DNA from: JBBRMU01 sp038230655
Lineage (GTDB): Bacteria; Patescibacteriota; Microgenomatia; UBA1406; GWC2-37-13
Assembly (NCBI GenBank): GCA_038230655.1
Contig: JBBRMU010000001.1
Coordinates: 47,126-111,125, forward strand
Direction of reading: 5' to 3'
Length of the DNA stretch: 64,000 nt
The notes below the pieces were generated by a model, which was not told where the DNA came from, made no database searches, and worked only from the letters and a program-made list of their open reading frames with translations. The translations under genes and the position numbers were made by a program. Within the stretch, counting starts at the first letter, position 1; every line of letters starts with the position of its first letter. Below are positions 35,196 through 43,476 of the stretch, piece after piece.

Positions 35196-36332
35196 ATGAG
35201 CAAAAAAATTATCGTTCAAGGAAGACCTTTCACGACACCTCCCTCTGGCTATCAGACTTTTGCCAAGAACTTCTTTAGTCATTTAGCCAAAAGACTCACA
35301 GACTACACATTTGAAATTTTAACTCCATCTGAAGTCAGCCAAGAACAGTTTGAGCTACCTTCGAATGTAGCTTTCAAGGTGATTCCATCACCTCAAACAT
35401 CACCCGAATTCTTTTCTACACTTCTCTGGGAAAATGTTTATGTATCAGACTATGTAAAAAGCCAAGACAGCTCACAACTCAGCTTTTATCTATCCCCTTA
35501 TAACTCTCTGCCTATTTTTAAATTTGACGTTCCAGAATTTATGGTGCTACACGATATCGATCTCTGGATCGATCGAGGCGTAAGATGGGAGCCAGAAAGA
35601 CGACTCGGTTATGAAGTCCGACGTAAAAGTATTTACAACGCAGATATTATTTTTACAGTCTCAGACTTTTCTCATAATCAGATCTCAGATTTTTTTACTG
35701 ACTTTAAAAAACCTATCGTGACAATTTATGAAGACATTAATCCTTTTTATAAATCCGGCATGTTCTCATCAAGAATTTTAGAGAGATATAAACTAGAAGC
35801 AAAGAAATACTTTCTGTATATCGGAAGTAATGAACCTAGAAAAAATCTCTCTAAACTGATTGAGGCATATGGAATATACGCTCAGCGTAGCAATCCAACT
35901 CCTCTCATACTCTGTATATCAAGTAATGCCCGAACAGGTAATCTAAACCCGTTCAATAATTTGAATAATCCTCATATAATCTGTATTCCTGAGCAGTTAG
36001 AGAATCAGGATATTGGAACCTTAGCTTCAAATGCATTAGCTTATGTCTATCCCAGTAACTATGAAGGTTTCGGGCTTCAAATATTAGAAGCCCAGAACTG
36101 TGGATGTCCAGTTATTGCTTCTGATATACCAACCTTCCATGAAGTTGGAGGAGAAGGAGTACTTTATATGAATCAGGAAGATAGCCAAAGTATCGCCGAT
36201 AGTATGTCTGAACTTGAGACCAATCCTAATCTTAGAGCAGATTTAACATTGAAAGGCAGAGAAAATGCAGAAAAATTTTCCTGGGATAAAACTATTGAGA
36301 TATTTATCAAGTCCGTCGAAAAACATCTCTAA
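35196..36332 (+). CDS. Glycosyltransferase family 4/WbaZ-like
   Basis: 378 residues. N-terminal GRPFTTPPSGYQTFAKNFF; middle MVLHDIDLWIDRG and TVSDFSHNQISDFF, typical of mannosyltransferase-like GT4 proteins that bind at the membrane; C-terminal NYEGFGLQILEAQNCGCPVIAS holds the EX7E-like motif. Co-transcribed with the gene at 34017-35192 (3 nt apart). Donor and acceptor not known. Confidence 0.85.
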   Translation: MSKKIIVQGRPFTTPPSGYQTFAKNFFSHLAKRLTDYTFEILTPSEVSQEQFELPSNVAFKVIPSPQTSPEFFSTLLWENVYVSDYVKSQDSSQLSFYLSPYNSLPIFKFDVPEFMVLHDIDLWIDRGVRWEPERRLGYEVRRKSIYNADIIFTVSDFSHNQISDFFTDFKKPIVTIYEDINPFYKSGMFSSRILERYKLEAKKYFLYIGSNEPRKNLSKLIEAYGIYAQRSNPTPLILCISSNARTGNLNPFNNLNNPHIICIPEQLENQDIGTLASNALAYVYPSNYEGFGLQILEAQNCGCPVIASDIPTFHEVGGEGVLYMNQEDSQSIADSMSELETNPNLRADLTLKGRENAEKFSWDKTIEIFIKSVEKHL

Positions 36333-36355
36333 CTCCTACTGACTTCATCACAAGG

Positions 36356-36361
36356 TATAAT
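36356..36361 (+). promoter_or_regulatory. -10 box of the 36368 gene
   Basis: TATAAT, last T 7 nt before ATG 36368; a leaderless start. Confidence 0.65.
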
Positions 36362-36367
36362 GTCGTT

Positions 36368-36649
36368 ATGCAAACCATCAAGGATATTCTTAAAAAATTC
36401 GACCCTTTTGAGGATAAATATATTTCACGTGAATTTCAGTCTTTTGGTGTCCATCTGGCAGAAAAACTGGAAGACTCCACACACAAAAGTCTGTATATTA
36501 AACTTGCAAAAACTATTCCTCGCCCTGTTTTGGAAGAAGCACTACGCTTTGTAGTTGACTCAAGAGCAAAGAGTAAAGGCGCTCTGTTTATGTGGAAACT
36601 TAAACAGTTAGGTGTGATAGGGAAAAAGCCTGCCGCAACTAAAAAATAA
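36368..36649 (+). CDS. Small conserved-looking protein, unknown function
   Basis: 93 residues, basic, helical: IKDILKKFDPFEDKYISREF, GVHLAEKLEDSTHKSLYIKL, LEEALRFVVDSRAKSKGALF, and a Lys/Ala tail GKKPAATKK. No membrane segment or known motif. I think proteins of this pattern recur in Microgenomates genomes, but cannot check it here. It has its own leaderless promoter. Confidence 0.6.
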   Translation: MQTIKDILKKFDPFEDKYISREFQSFGVHLAEKLEDSTHKSLYIKLAKTIPRPVLEEALRFVVDSRAKSKGALFMWKLKQLGVIGKKPAATKK

Positions 36650-36662
36650 TAATAAACTCTAC

Positions 36663-36857
36663 TTATGAAAATTGTATATCTTTTTTTAATTCTTTCTCAG
36701 TTATATTAAAAACAATGATTAAAAGGAGTACAGTATTTGTAAAAAGGTATGTCGAAATACTGGCTGTATTTATAAGTTTTCCAAAATCAAATGTGTTCAT
36801 ATATATTAAGAAATTGAACCCAGAACAAAATTCGTGAACTATATTAAAAGTACCCAT
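36663..36857 (-). CDS. Possible small membrane protein downstream of the GH18-like gene
   Basis: 64 codons. It overlaps the 3' end of the GH18-like gene by 14 nt in the same direction. A hydrophobic helix (~35-52: STYLFTNTVLLLIIVFNI) and a charged tail are seen. It may be a chance frame. Confidence 0.25.
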   Translation of the reverse strand: MGTFNIVHEFCSGFNFLIYMNTFDFGKLINTASISTYLFTNTVLLLIIVFNITEKELKKDIQFS

Positions 36858-37938
36858 AAGCCCAGTACCCGATACTTCCTACCCCCTGCTGTTGCAAAAA
36901 CTCTATTTTTTTAGCTACAGACTTCTGATCTTCGTACCAAAGCTTATGATAAATGATGTAAGTGGCACTCTGTGAATCATTATAGTTTATCTCAATTTCT
37001 CCAGCCTCCGGATCTCGGCGAAAAACGCAGTTATCCCAGTCACACTTTGCTACATATTTTTGATTAATTTCGTTTAGGGTGATAGATTTTCCTGCTTGAG
37101 ATGACCTTCCTTCCATATCAGTTTTCCAGTCATATCCATACATACCAAATACAACCGTTAACTTTTCGGCAGGAACCACGCTTAAAAAATCTCCCATCAT
37201 CTCATGAAAGTCGTAGCCATATTTTTCTTTCCCAGATAGAGGAAAGTTTGGTCCAGGCTCCCCTGCAGCTTTATGAAAGTCATAAGCCATAATAACGAGC
37301 CCATCAGAGTCCTGCCCCAGAGTCTTCACATCAAAAGGCCTCTTCCTATAGAACACATCTCCATACATCGTCTCCAGTAAAATGACTTTCTCATTTTTCG
37401 CTTGAGAGTAAAATGTTTTTACGAACGTGTTTATTTCATCAACAACCTCTGAAAATGGCAAAACCCCAAGCTCTAGGTCAAGGACTACTCCCTTAAAACC
37501 GGTATCTTTTGCTATTTTTAGTGTTTCTGAAATAACCTTTGCCTGAGCTTTTTTACTTTTCAAAACCGCCATATTTTCATCGTTATTTAACATTCTGAGG
37601 GTGAGATATGCTTTTGAGGTATCCGCACTACTTGAAAATGCTTTTATACCCTTATATCCTGCGTCTGAGAATGAAACTCCCTCAGAAGTAGCGCTAATAC
37701 CAAAATAATAGATGGAGTTATATCCGTTCAGAGATAGAGACTCATCCAACTGCCAGTAAGGAACAAAGATCGCTTTGTTACTAACTGCTGTTTTCCTCGG
37801 AGTTGGCGTAATTAAGACTCTTCTAACAGCCATTGACTTTATAGGAGGAGGTTTTGGCTGAAAATGATACAAAACAACTCCAGCTACTATACCTAAGACA
37901 GTTATTAAAGTGAGTGCTTTGATGGGTTTTTTGACCAT
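36844..37938 (-). CDS. Membrane-anchored GH18-type glycosidase
   Basis: 364 residues. An N-terminal anchor (~7-26) and Pro/Thr linker lead to a (beta/alpha)8-like GH18 domain: start AIFVPYWQLDESL; catalytic strand FKGVVLDLELG, where the final Glu fits the acid/base of DxxDxDxE (the first Asp is absent, LDLE remains); LVIMAYDFHKAAG; end IGYWAYGYF. The middle Asp and the Glu are kept, so activity is possible. GH18 enzymes cut chitin- or peptidoglycan-type GlcNAc links, and some are spore-cortex or wall proteins. A single gene with its own leaderless promoter. Confidence 0.78.
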   Translation of the reverse strand: MVKKPIKALTLITVLGIVAGVVLYHFQPKPPPIKSMAVRRVLITPTPRKTAVSNKAIFVPYWQLDESLSLNGYNSIYYFGISATSEGVSFSDAGYKGIKAFSSSADTSKAYLTLRMLNNDENMAVLKSKKAQAKVISETLKIAKDTGFKGVVLDLELGVLPFSEVVDEINTFVKTFYSQAKNEKVILLETMYGDVFYRKRPFDVKTLGQDSDGLVIMAYDFHKAAGEPGPNFPLSGKEKYGYDFHEMMGDFLSVVPAEKLTVVFGMYGYDWKTDMEGRSSQAGKSITLNEINQKYVAKCDWDNCVFRRDPEAGEIEINYNDSQSATYIIYHKLWYEDQKSVAKKIEFLQQQGVGSIGYWAYGYF

Positions 37939-37943
37939 GTCTC

Positions 37944-37949
37944 ATTATA
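37944..37949 (-). promoter_or_regulatory. -10 box of the GH18-like gene
   Basis: TATAAT on the minus strand, last T 6 nt before the ATG. Confidence 0.6.
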
Positions 37950-37951
37950 TA

Positions 37952-37975
37952 CCCCTTCGGGGCACAAGTACTTGT
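37952..37975 (-). promoter_or_regulatory. Two palindromes upstream of the GH18-like gene
   Basis: CCCCTTCGGGG (37952-37962) and ACAAGTACTTGT (37964-37975) lie just upstream of the -10 box in the spacer/-35 zone. They could bind a repressor. Confidence 0.45.
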
Positions 37976-38116
37976 CCACTTTTACAGTTAAATCTTTTAC
38001 GCTGTTTTTTCTCTAAAATCGAATATTAAATACAGCAGTCATTAGCAACACTCTAAGATCTGACATTACTTCTAGTTGACAAAGATATATTTATTATTCA
38101 TAATGAGTTCTATACT

Positions 38117-38887
38117 ATGAAAATAACGATCTACACAATAACTGACTGCGCCTTCTCAAAAGAAGAAAAAGAATATCTAAATCAACACAATCTTCCCTTC
38201 GAAGAAAAAAATCTTGAAACTAACCGTGAATTTTTAACAGAAATGCTCTCAATTTCTAACAACTTTGCGGGTACACCTGTGACTAAGATAGATAATGAAG
38301 GAAAAATCGATATTTTAAAAGGCTTTACAAAAGAAGAGTTCGATAAAGTTCTTGGACTCACAGCTCCAAAAGGTATTTCGTCCACTCCTCTACCTGCTGA
38401 TGCTCCAGCAGCTCAAGTTGAGCCACCAAAACCAGCAGAGCCAATCGTAGCTGCTCCTCAACTTGACGCAAACACACCTACTCCACAACCAGTAGTGCCT
38501 GAACCAGTAACTCCTCCTTCTATGCCTGAACCAACCGTTGTAGAGCCCGCAACACCAGGTGTTCCATCAAATGAGCCTCCCATGCCCGAAGTACCAGAAG
38601 TTAATCCAACAGTTGACCCATCAATGCCAGCTATGCCTCCACTTGATGTTCCAGCTTCTCCACCACCTCAATCTGTTGAAGCTCCGCCTGTGCAAGTATC
38701 AACTCCAGAACCTGTAACTCCCGTTGAACCACCAGCTCCACCAGCTCCGCCTCCTGTAACACCTCCTACTCCAGCAGCCTCAGCTCAGTCAAATGAAGCT
38801 CTCAACTCTATACTAGATAGTCTCAAAAGTAATATTAGTGAGGTTACTCAGTCTTCAGACGCTCCTCACGTCTCAACCCCTACATAA
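38117..38887 (+). CDS. Glutaredoxin-like domain with long Pro-rich tail
   Basis: 256 residues. The first ~85 form a glutaredoxin/NrdH-like fold: ITIYTITDCAFSKEEKEYLN, with cis-Pro motif AGTPVTKID and GFTKEEFDKVLG. The active site is CAFS, a monothiol-like CxxS rather than CxxC. Residues ~90-230 are Pro/Glu/Val-rich repeats (PEVPEVNPTVDPSMPAMPP), then a short helical end with LNSILDSLKSNISEVTQ. The tail probably reaches partner proteins or is a linker. No signal peptide. Redox role is inferred. Confidence 0.7.
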   Translation: MKITIYTITDCAFSKEEKEYLNQHNLPFEEKNLETNREFLTEMLSISNNFAGTPVTKIDNEGKIDILKGFTKEEFDKVLGLTAPKGISSTPLPADAPAAQVEPPKPAEPIVAAPQLDANTPTPQPVVPEPVTPPSMPEPTVVEPATPGVPSNEPPMPEVPEVNPTVDPSMPAMPPLDVPASPPPQSVEAPPVQVSTPEPVTPVEPPAPPAPPPVTPPTPAASAQSNEALNSILDSLKSNISEVTQSSDAPHVSTPT

Positions 38888-38982
38888 TTACTGCAGTTCA
38901 ACTTGACATTCCCTACTCAATTTTCGTATTCTATTAGAAGCAAGTAATTTTGTTGTGATTTTATTTTATAGGTGTATTTTTT

Positions 38983-39867
38983 ATGAACTTAGCATTACTA
39001 TTAGTCGGGATGATTGTCTTAGTTACCGCTTTGATCGGCGTTTTTTTCTTTCTAAAATCAAAAAAGAAATCACCTCTAACCGCTGCATCTATTCCCCCAC
39101 TCCCCACCTCTACTGAAGCTAATAAACACTTTACACCAGTCAATCAGGTAGTCGCAGCTCAAAAGAAACCAGGCGTCAATAAGAAGATGTTGATAACGGG
39201 TGCCGTTATATTTAATATCATTCTTATCTCTATAGTAATTTTGATCGGCCAGAGTGTTTCACAGAAACAACCAGGTTCAAATAATAACATCAATGCTTCT
39301 CCCACAAGTGTTACCGTGACATCCAGACCCACTCTTCCGTTCTCGACTCCAAAGGTCGCTTCTTCTTCACCAACTCTTTCGCCTTTTCCATCTACTACCG
39401 GTGTAGGAACTCCAAGCGCTTCTTTGACCAAAACTTTATCTCAGCCAACTCCTGCAAGCGGTAGCTCAACACTCAAGCCAACTTGTACTCAAATGCCTCC
39501 ATGTGTAACTTTAGGCACATGTGATCCAGCCGTACCAAAAGGTGGCTGGTGTGGTATCACTCCGACACCAACAGCCATATTTAAGCAAGCTGTTGCTTCA
39601 CCTTCGTCTTCAATAAGCTCACCCTTTGGAGGGATTGTGTCACCAACTAGATCCAGTGTCGTCGTCTTAATTACAGCTACACCAACTCCTAACCTTAGCC
39701 ATACACCCACACCAACCGAGATCATAGTCGTACTTAATACATCAGGAACTCCTTCATCTTTTGAAAGTCCATCGGTTTTGCCAACAATTCCAAGTGCGGG
39801 CTCACCACTCTCATACTTAGCCATCATCATCCCCGCCTTGCTTGTAGCAATTGCATTCATTCTGTAA
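38983..39867 (+). CDS. Membrane protein with Ser/Thr/Pro-rich outer region
   Basis: 294 residues. Two N-terminal membrane helices (~3-25, ~63-86) flank a basic loop. A long Ser/Thr/Pro-rich region (~95-265) with one small Cys-rich patch (LKPTCTQMPPCVTLGTCDPA) follows. It ends in a hydrophobic helix preceded by LPTIPSAGS, which vaguely resembles a sorting-type motif but is not LPXTG. A short surface spacer is likely. It follows the glutaredoxin gene by ~95 nt. Confidence 0.55.
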   Translation: MNLALLLVGMIVLVTALIGVFFFLKSKKKSPLTAASIPPLPTSTEANKHFTPVNQVVAAQKKPGVNKKMLITGAVIFNIILISIVILIGQSVSQKQPGSNNNINASPTSVTVTSRPTLPFSTPKVASSSPTLSPFPSTTGVGTPSASLTKTLSQPTPASGSSTLKPTCTQMPPCVTLGTCDPAVPKGGWCGITPTPTAIFKQAVASPSSSISSPFGGIVSPTRSSVVVLITATPTPNLSHTPTPTEIIVVLNTSGTPSSFESPSVLPTIPSAGSPLSYLAIIIPALLVAIAFIL

Positions 39868-39896
39868 ATTTAAACTCACACTTATAAAGTAGGGCT

Positions 39897-40529
39897 CTAT
39901 AGTTTCATGAGAAGATCAAGAAGATTCGATGGAGAGTCCACTAAGTAGTCAGGACCGTGCTCCTTAAGAAGATTTTTTGAGTTAAATCCCCATGTTACAG
40001 CAATACTGGGAATTTGACTCTTGTGGCTTGCTTGTATATCCCTCACTTCATCACCTATATACACAACGTTCTCGGTAGTTAATTTGTACGCTTTTATGGC
40101 GTTTTTTATAGAGTGTGATTTACCGAAAATACTCCGTTCATTGTGAATAAAATCAAAACTGTTTATTTTATGAGCTTCAAGACAGCGACGAACATTGGCT
40201 TCGGTATTTGAGGTAATAATCCCTAGTCGATGTCCATTCTTGTGAAGTGTCTCAATGGCATTTTTCATACCTGGGAAAATTCTCACCTGATCCATAGCTT
40301 CATAGAGCTCAAGCTGAAATTTTTTAATGAGGAACGGCACTTTATAAAAGGGAATTTTAAACTCTCTTATGAGTTCAAATGGAGTCATCCCTCGTAACTT
40401 TTCTATTTCAGTATCCTGAATTTTTCGCCATCCATATTTTTCTGAGTTGTTATTAACAAGATGAATACAAGCAGAGAGTGTATCGGCTATTGTGCCGTCA
40501 AAATCGAAGATAATGGTCTTCCTTACCAT
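39897..40529 (-). CDS. HAD-family hydrolase (phosphoglycolate phosphatase-like)
   Basis: 210 residues. Motif I IIFDFDGTIADTLSACI (DxDGT), motif II LGIITSNTEANV, motif III/IV YIGDEVRDIQASHKSQ. The helical cap near residues 20-85 (FKIPFYKVPFLIKKFQ) has the size of Gph/PGP-type C1 caps. It probably dephosphorylates a small metabolite such as phosphoglycolate; the substrate is not known. Solo gene with a leaderless promoter. Confidence 0.82.
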   Translation of the reverse strand: MVRKTIIFDFDGTIADTLSACIHLVNNNSEKYGWRKIQDTEIEKLRGMTPFELIREFKIPFYKVPFLIKKFQLELYEAMDQVRIFPGMKNAIETLHKNGHRLGIITSNTEANVRRCLEAHKINSFDFIHNERSIFGKSHSIKNAIKAYKLTTENVVYIGDEVRDIQASHKSQIPSIAVTWGFNSKNLLKEHGPDYLVDSPSNLLDLLMKL

Positions 40530-40535
40530 ACTTAG

Positions 40536-40541
40536 ATTATA
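40536..40541 (-). promoter_or_regulatory. Extended -10 box of the HAD gene
   Basis: TGC-TATAAT on the minus strand, last T 7 nt before ATG 40529. Confidence 0.65.
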
Positions 40542-40723
40542 GCACTAGTCCGGAAGATATCTTAGTATTTGTTAAACATTTATGAAGAATAAGAAGTACA
40601 GTCTATAGGATAGTTATTGCAGCAAGTCTGAGAATGTAACATAGAGAACTCTGATATAATTTTTTAGATCCAAATGCACTATTCCTAAACAGATGCTGTA
40701 ACAAGTTAACTCATTAAGTATAT

Positions 40724-42514
40724 TTGATGGATACAAAAATAGAATCACAACACTTTAATTGGCTAGATTTCTTAAAGGCTATCTGGTATTTTTATGAAGG
40801 AAAAAGGCTGCAATTTATTCTATGGACAGGAACACTCTTTACCATTTTCTTCTATCAAATTATCCCCCCGATTATTGTAGGTAACATTATTGACTTTTTT
40901 AATAAATATAAACATGGAGACTCCTTGAATACCTTTTTCGTGTACGTGGCAGTGCTAGGCATTTCCTATGGAATAGTCTCAATTATCAGATTAACAAGTA
41001 AAAATAAGGTAGCAGCAATGCAGTATGAAGCCAGTTATAATATGAAGGTTAGAGGTTTTGATAGACTTCTAGAGTTCTCACTTAAGTGGCATGATAAGGA
41101 AAATACCGGCAATAAAGTACAAAGGATTCAGAATGGATTGAATGCTTTTCTTAATCTCCGGAGATTACTAAGCTCATCGGGTTTTGAGACTATAACGGCG
41201 ATTGTTGGCATCATAGTTGTATTTATCTTTCTAAATCCTATATTCGTCATTTTTCTAGTAATTTACTTAACAGTTTTTACAACCATTAATATTGCTTACT
41301 ATAAACTGATGCAAGAAATGCAGGATAATTTTAACAAAGCACAGGAAAAAGCTAGTGGAAGTTACTATGAAGGTCTTAATAATGTTTTGACGATAAAAAC
41401 TCTCGGTGTCAAAGACTCCTTTAAAAAATCTGTCTATAGTAATGAGTTTTCATCCAAGGAGTTTAGTAAAAAAATAACTGAAATCGCTACAACTAAATGG
41501 AAGACTTTTCAAGTATTCAATGCAGCGAGTATGATCGTTTATATGCTCATGATTGGACACGGAGTTATATCTGGTGTAATTAGTATCGGTGCCATCTTTT
41601 TATACTATACCTATTTAATGAAGTTAGCTGAAGCTGCCGGAAATAGCACTGATTTATTTGAACAGTCAATTGAGTATAAATCTGCATTTAGTAGAATGAT
41701 GCCACTTTATTTGGAAGATAACTCTTTTAAAAATGGCACTACGAACTTTCCAGAAAATTGGGAGAGTATTGAGATCAAGCATGGTTGCTTTAGTTACAAA
41801 AAAACTGACGAAAAAGATAAGGACAGTGTTTTTGAGATAAAAGACCTTAACTTTAAAATTAACAAATATGAGAAAGTTGGAATAGCCGGGACATCAGGTG
41901 GAGGCAAATCGACTTTGGCTAAATTAATCCTAGGGTTATATCAGTTAGATCATGGCGAATTTACAGTACAAAATACTAACTTTTACGATATTAAACATGA
42001 AGAAATAACAAAGAATATAGCAATTGTATTACAAGAATCAGAGATGTTTAATCTTTCTCTCAAAGAGAATATTACTCTCATGAGACAGGTAAAGCCAGAA
42101 CTCTTGAGTACTGCCATAAAGATTTCTCAACTCGAGGATCTGATAAATAAACTTCCTGAAGGATTAGAAACTCAGATAGGTGAAAAAGGATATAGAATTT
42201 CGGGAGGTGAAAGACAGCGAATCGGGATTGCACGAGCGATTTGTAAAGATCCTGAAATTTTTGTTTTCGATGAAGCAACCTCCGCACTTGATAATAAAAC
42301 AGAGTACTTAATTCAGGAAGCATTAGAAAAAGAGCTAGAAAAAAAGACTTTAATCATAATTGCTCATCGAATTACAACTTTGAAGAATGTTGATAAAATC
42401 CGCATTTTTAGTAACGGAAATATAGTTGAAGAGGGCAAATTTGATGAGTTGATAAAAAACCCTAGGTCTAAGTTTTATGAAATATCCCAGATGAAAAATA
42501 CAAACGAGAATTAA
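40724..42514 (+). CDS. ABC transporter, fused permease and ATPase (type IV exporter-like)
   Basis: 596 residues. Six membrane helices in the first ~320 residues, then the ATPase: Walker A GTSGGGKST, Q-loop IVLQESEMF, signature ISGGERQRIGIARAI, Walker B IFVFDEATSALD and H-switch IIAHRITTL. This is the MsbA/peptide-exporter layout and needs to dimerise. The substrate could be a lipid, peptide or drug. Its 3' end overlaps the convergent DedA gene by 4 nt. No regulator is next to it. Confidence 0.9.
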   Translation: MMDTKIESQHFNWLDFLKAIWYFYEGKRLQFILWTGTLFTIFFYQIIPPIIVGNIIDFFNKYKHGDSLNTFFVYVAVLGISYGIVSIIRLTSKNKVAAMQYEASYNMKVRGFDRLLEFSLKWHDKENTGNKVQRIQNGLNAFLNLRRLLSSSGFETITAIVGIIVVFIFLNPIFVIFLVIYLTVFTTINIAYYKLMQEMQDNFNKAQEKASGSYYEGLNNVLTIKTLGVKDSFKKSVYSNEFSSKEFSKKITEIATTKWKTFQVFNAASMIVYMLMIGHGVISGVISIGAIFLYYTYLMKLAEAAGNSTDLFEQSIEYKSAFSRMMPLYLEDNSFKNGTTNFPENWESIEIKHGCFSYKKTDEKDKDSVFEIKDLNFKINKYEKVGIAGTSGGGKSTLAKLILGLYQLDHGEFTVQNTNFYDIKHEEITKNIAIVLQESEMFNLSLKENITLMRQVKPELLSTAIKISQLEDLINKLPEGLETQIGEKGYRISGGERQRIGIARAICKDPEIFVFDEATSALDNKTEYLIQEALEKELEKKTLIIIAHRITTLKNVDKIRIFSNGNIVEEGKFDELIKNPRSKFYEISQMKNTNEN

Positions 42515-43143
42515 TCATCACTTTTTTCAGGAATAAACTTACCAAATAGAAAGGTAACAATCGTCAATGTAATAGGGATTATGAGAAGGAGAAAAAAAGA
42601 GTTATGATTATGAAACAATGAGAGCGTTTTTTTCCCTAGCTTTACTCCTATCTCAAGAAACAAACCAATCCATAGAATGATTGATACTAACTCACTCAAA
42701 AAAAATGTCCTGTATTTAACTTTGGAAATTCCTGCAAAAACAGTCACCGGTATGCGAAATCCAGGAATATGCCTTCCAATTATAATAACAAATGGTCCAT
42801 ACTGCCTGAACTTTGCCTCGAGGAAGTATAATTTCCTTTCATTTAAGTGGATATATTTACCGAAGCGAAGTACGATTGCTTTCCCATAATGAAAAGATAA
42901 ATAGTAAAGGATTGATGAGCCTATGAGAACTGCTGTAGTTAATAGGAGAAAAGCGCTAAGAAAAGGTATTGTGCCTTGTGAGATCTGATATCCAACATAA
43001 GAAATATAAATATCACCCGGAATCGGTAAAGGGATCCCGGCTTCTTCAATAATTAGAAGAAAAACCGGCCCAATTAAAGGGTAAAGATGTAAAAAAGTTA
43101 CCAACCAGTCCTCGACTACATCAAAAATAGGTGAAAGTCTCAT
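42511..43143 (-). CDS. DedA/SNARE-associated family membrane protein
   Basis: 210 residues, four to five membrane helices. Family marks: LLIIEEAGIPLPIPGDIYI (the glutamate/Pro-rich re-entrant loop), GRHIPGFRIPVTVFAGISKV (the conserved FxRxxPxxR-type loop). DedA-family proteins include lipid flippases for undecaprenyl phosphate or phospholipids. It stands between the ABC exporter and tRNA genes. A TATAAT box lies 6 nt before the ATG. Confidence 0.88.
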   Translation of the reverse strand: MRLSPIFDVVEDWLVTFLHLYPLIGPVFLLIIEEAGIPLPIPGDIYISYVGYQISQGTIPFLSAFLLLTTAVLIGSSILYYLSFHYGKAIVLRFGKYIHLNERKLYFLEAKFRQYGPFVIIIGRHIPGFRIPVTVFAGISKVKYRTFFLSELVSIILWIGLFLEIGVKLGKKTLSLFHNHNSFFLLLIIPITLTIVTFLFGKFIPEKSDD

Positions 43144-43161
43144 ATATCATTATATAATATC

Positions 43162-43235
43162 TGGCAGGGGTAGAAGGAATCGAACCCTCATCAAAGGTTT
43201 TGGAGACCTCTATTCTACCGTTGAACTATACCCCC
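43162..43235 (-). tRNA. tRNA-Trp (CCA anticodon)
   Basis: 74 nt including encoded 3' CCA. The 5' acceptor GGGGGTA pairs with TACCCCT with a G-T closing pair. D arm, anticodon loop CTCCAAA (anticodon CCA) and T arm with GTTCGAT fit. The discriminator is G. Confidence 0.92.
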
Positions 43236-43310
43236 TGGTGTCCTCGAGCAGAATTGAACTGCTATCAAAGGCTCCGCAAGCCCTTATTCTATCCGTTAAA
43301 CTACGAGGAC
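43236..43310 (-). tRNA. tRNA-Arg (GCG anticodon)
   Basis: 75 nt with encoded CCA, directly abutting tRNA-Trp. The acceptor GTCCTCG pairs with CGAGGAC; discriminator A. Anticodon loop TTGCGGA gives GCG. Most bacteria use ACG (inosine) for this box; here G34 is genomic. Confidence 0.92.
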
Positions 43311-43389
43311 TTTAGATATATTTTATCATTTTTCTGAAGCCATTAGCAGTTTGATCTTTAAAGTAGATTTAGGTTGGTTATATTTAAGG

Positions 43390-43470
43390 AAATACAATGA
43401 GGGTTTAGGATGGAGTCTCTCAATAGAGAGAGTTAAGGGGTTCTGTCTATAGAACCCCTCCCCTCTTCTT
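43390..43470 (-). terminator. Hairpins downstream of the acyl-ACP desaturase gene
   Basis: Just after the stop (43477) on the minus strand are two hairpins: GGGGTTCT/AGAACCCC (43438-43460 area) and CTCTCTATTGAGAG (43418-43433 area). There is no strong T run, so the terminator call is tentative. Confidence 0.45.
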
Positions 43471-43476
43471 GAGCTA

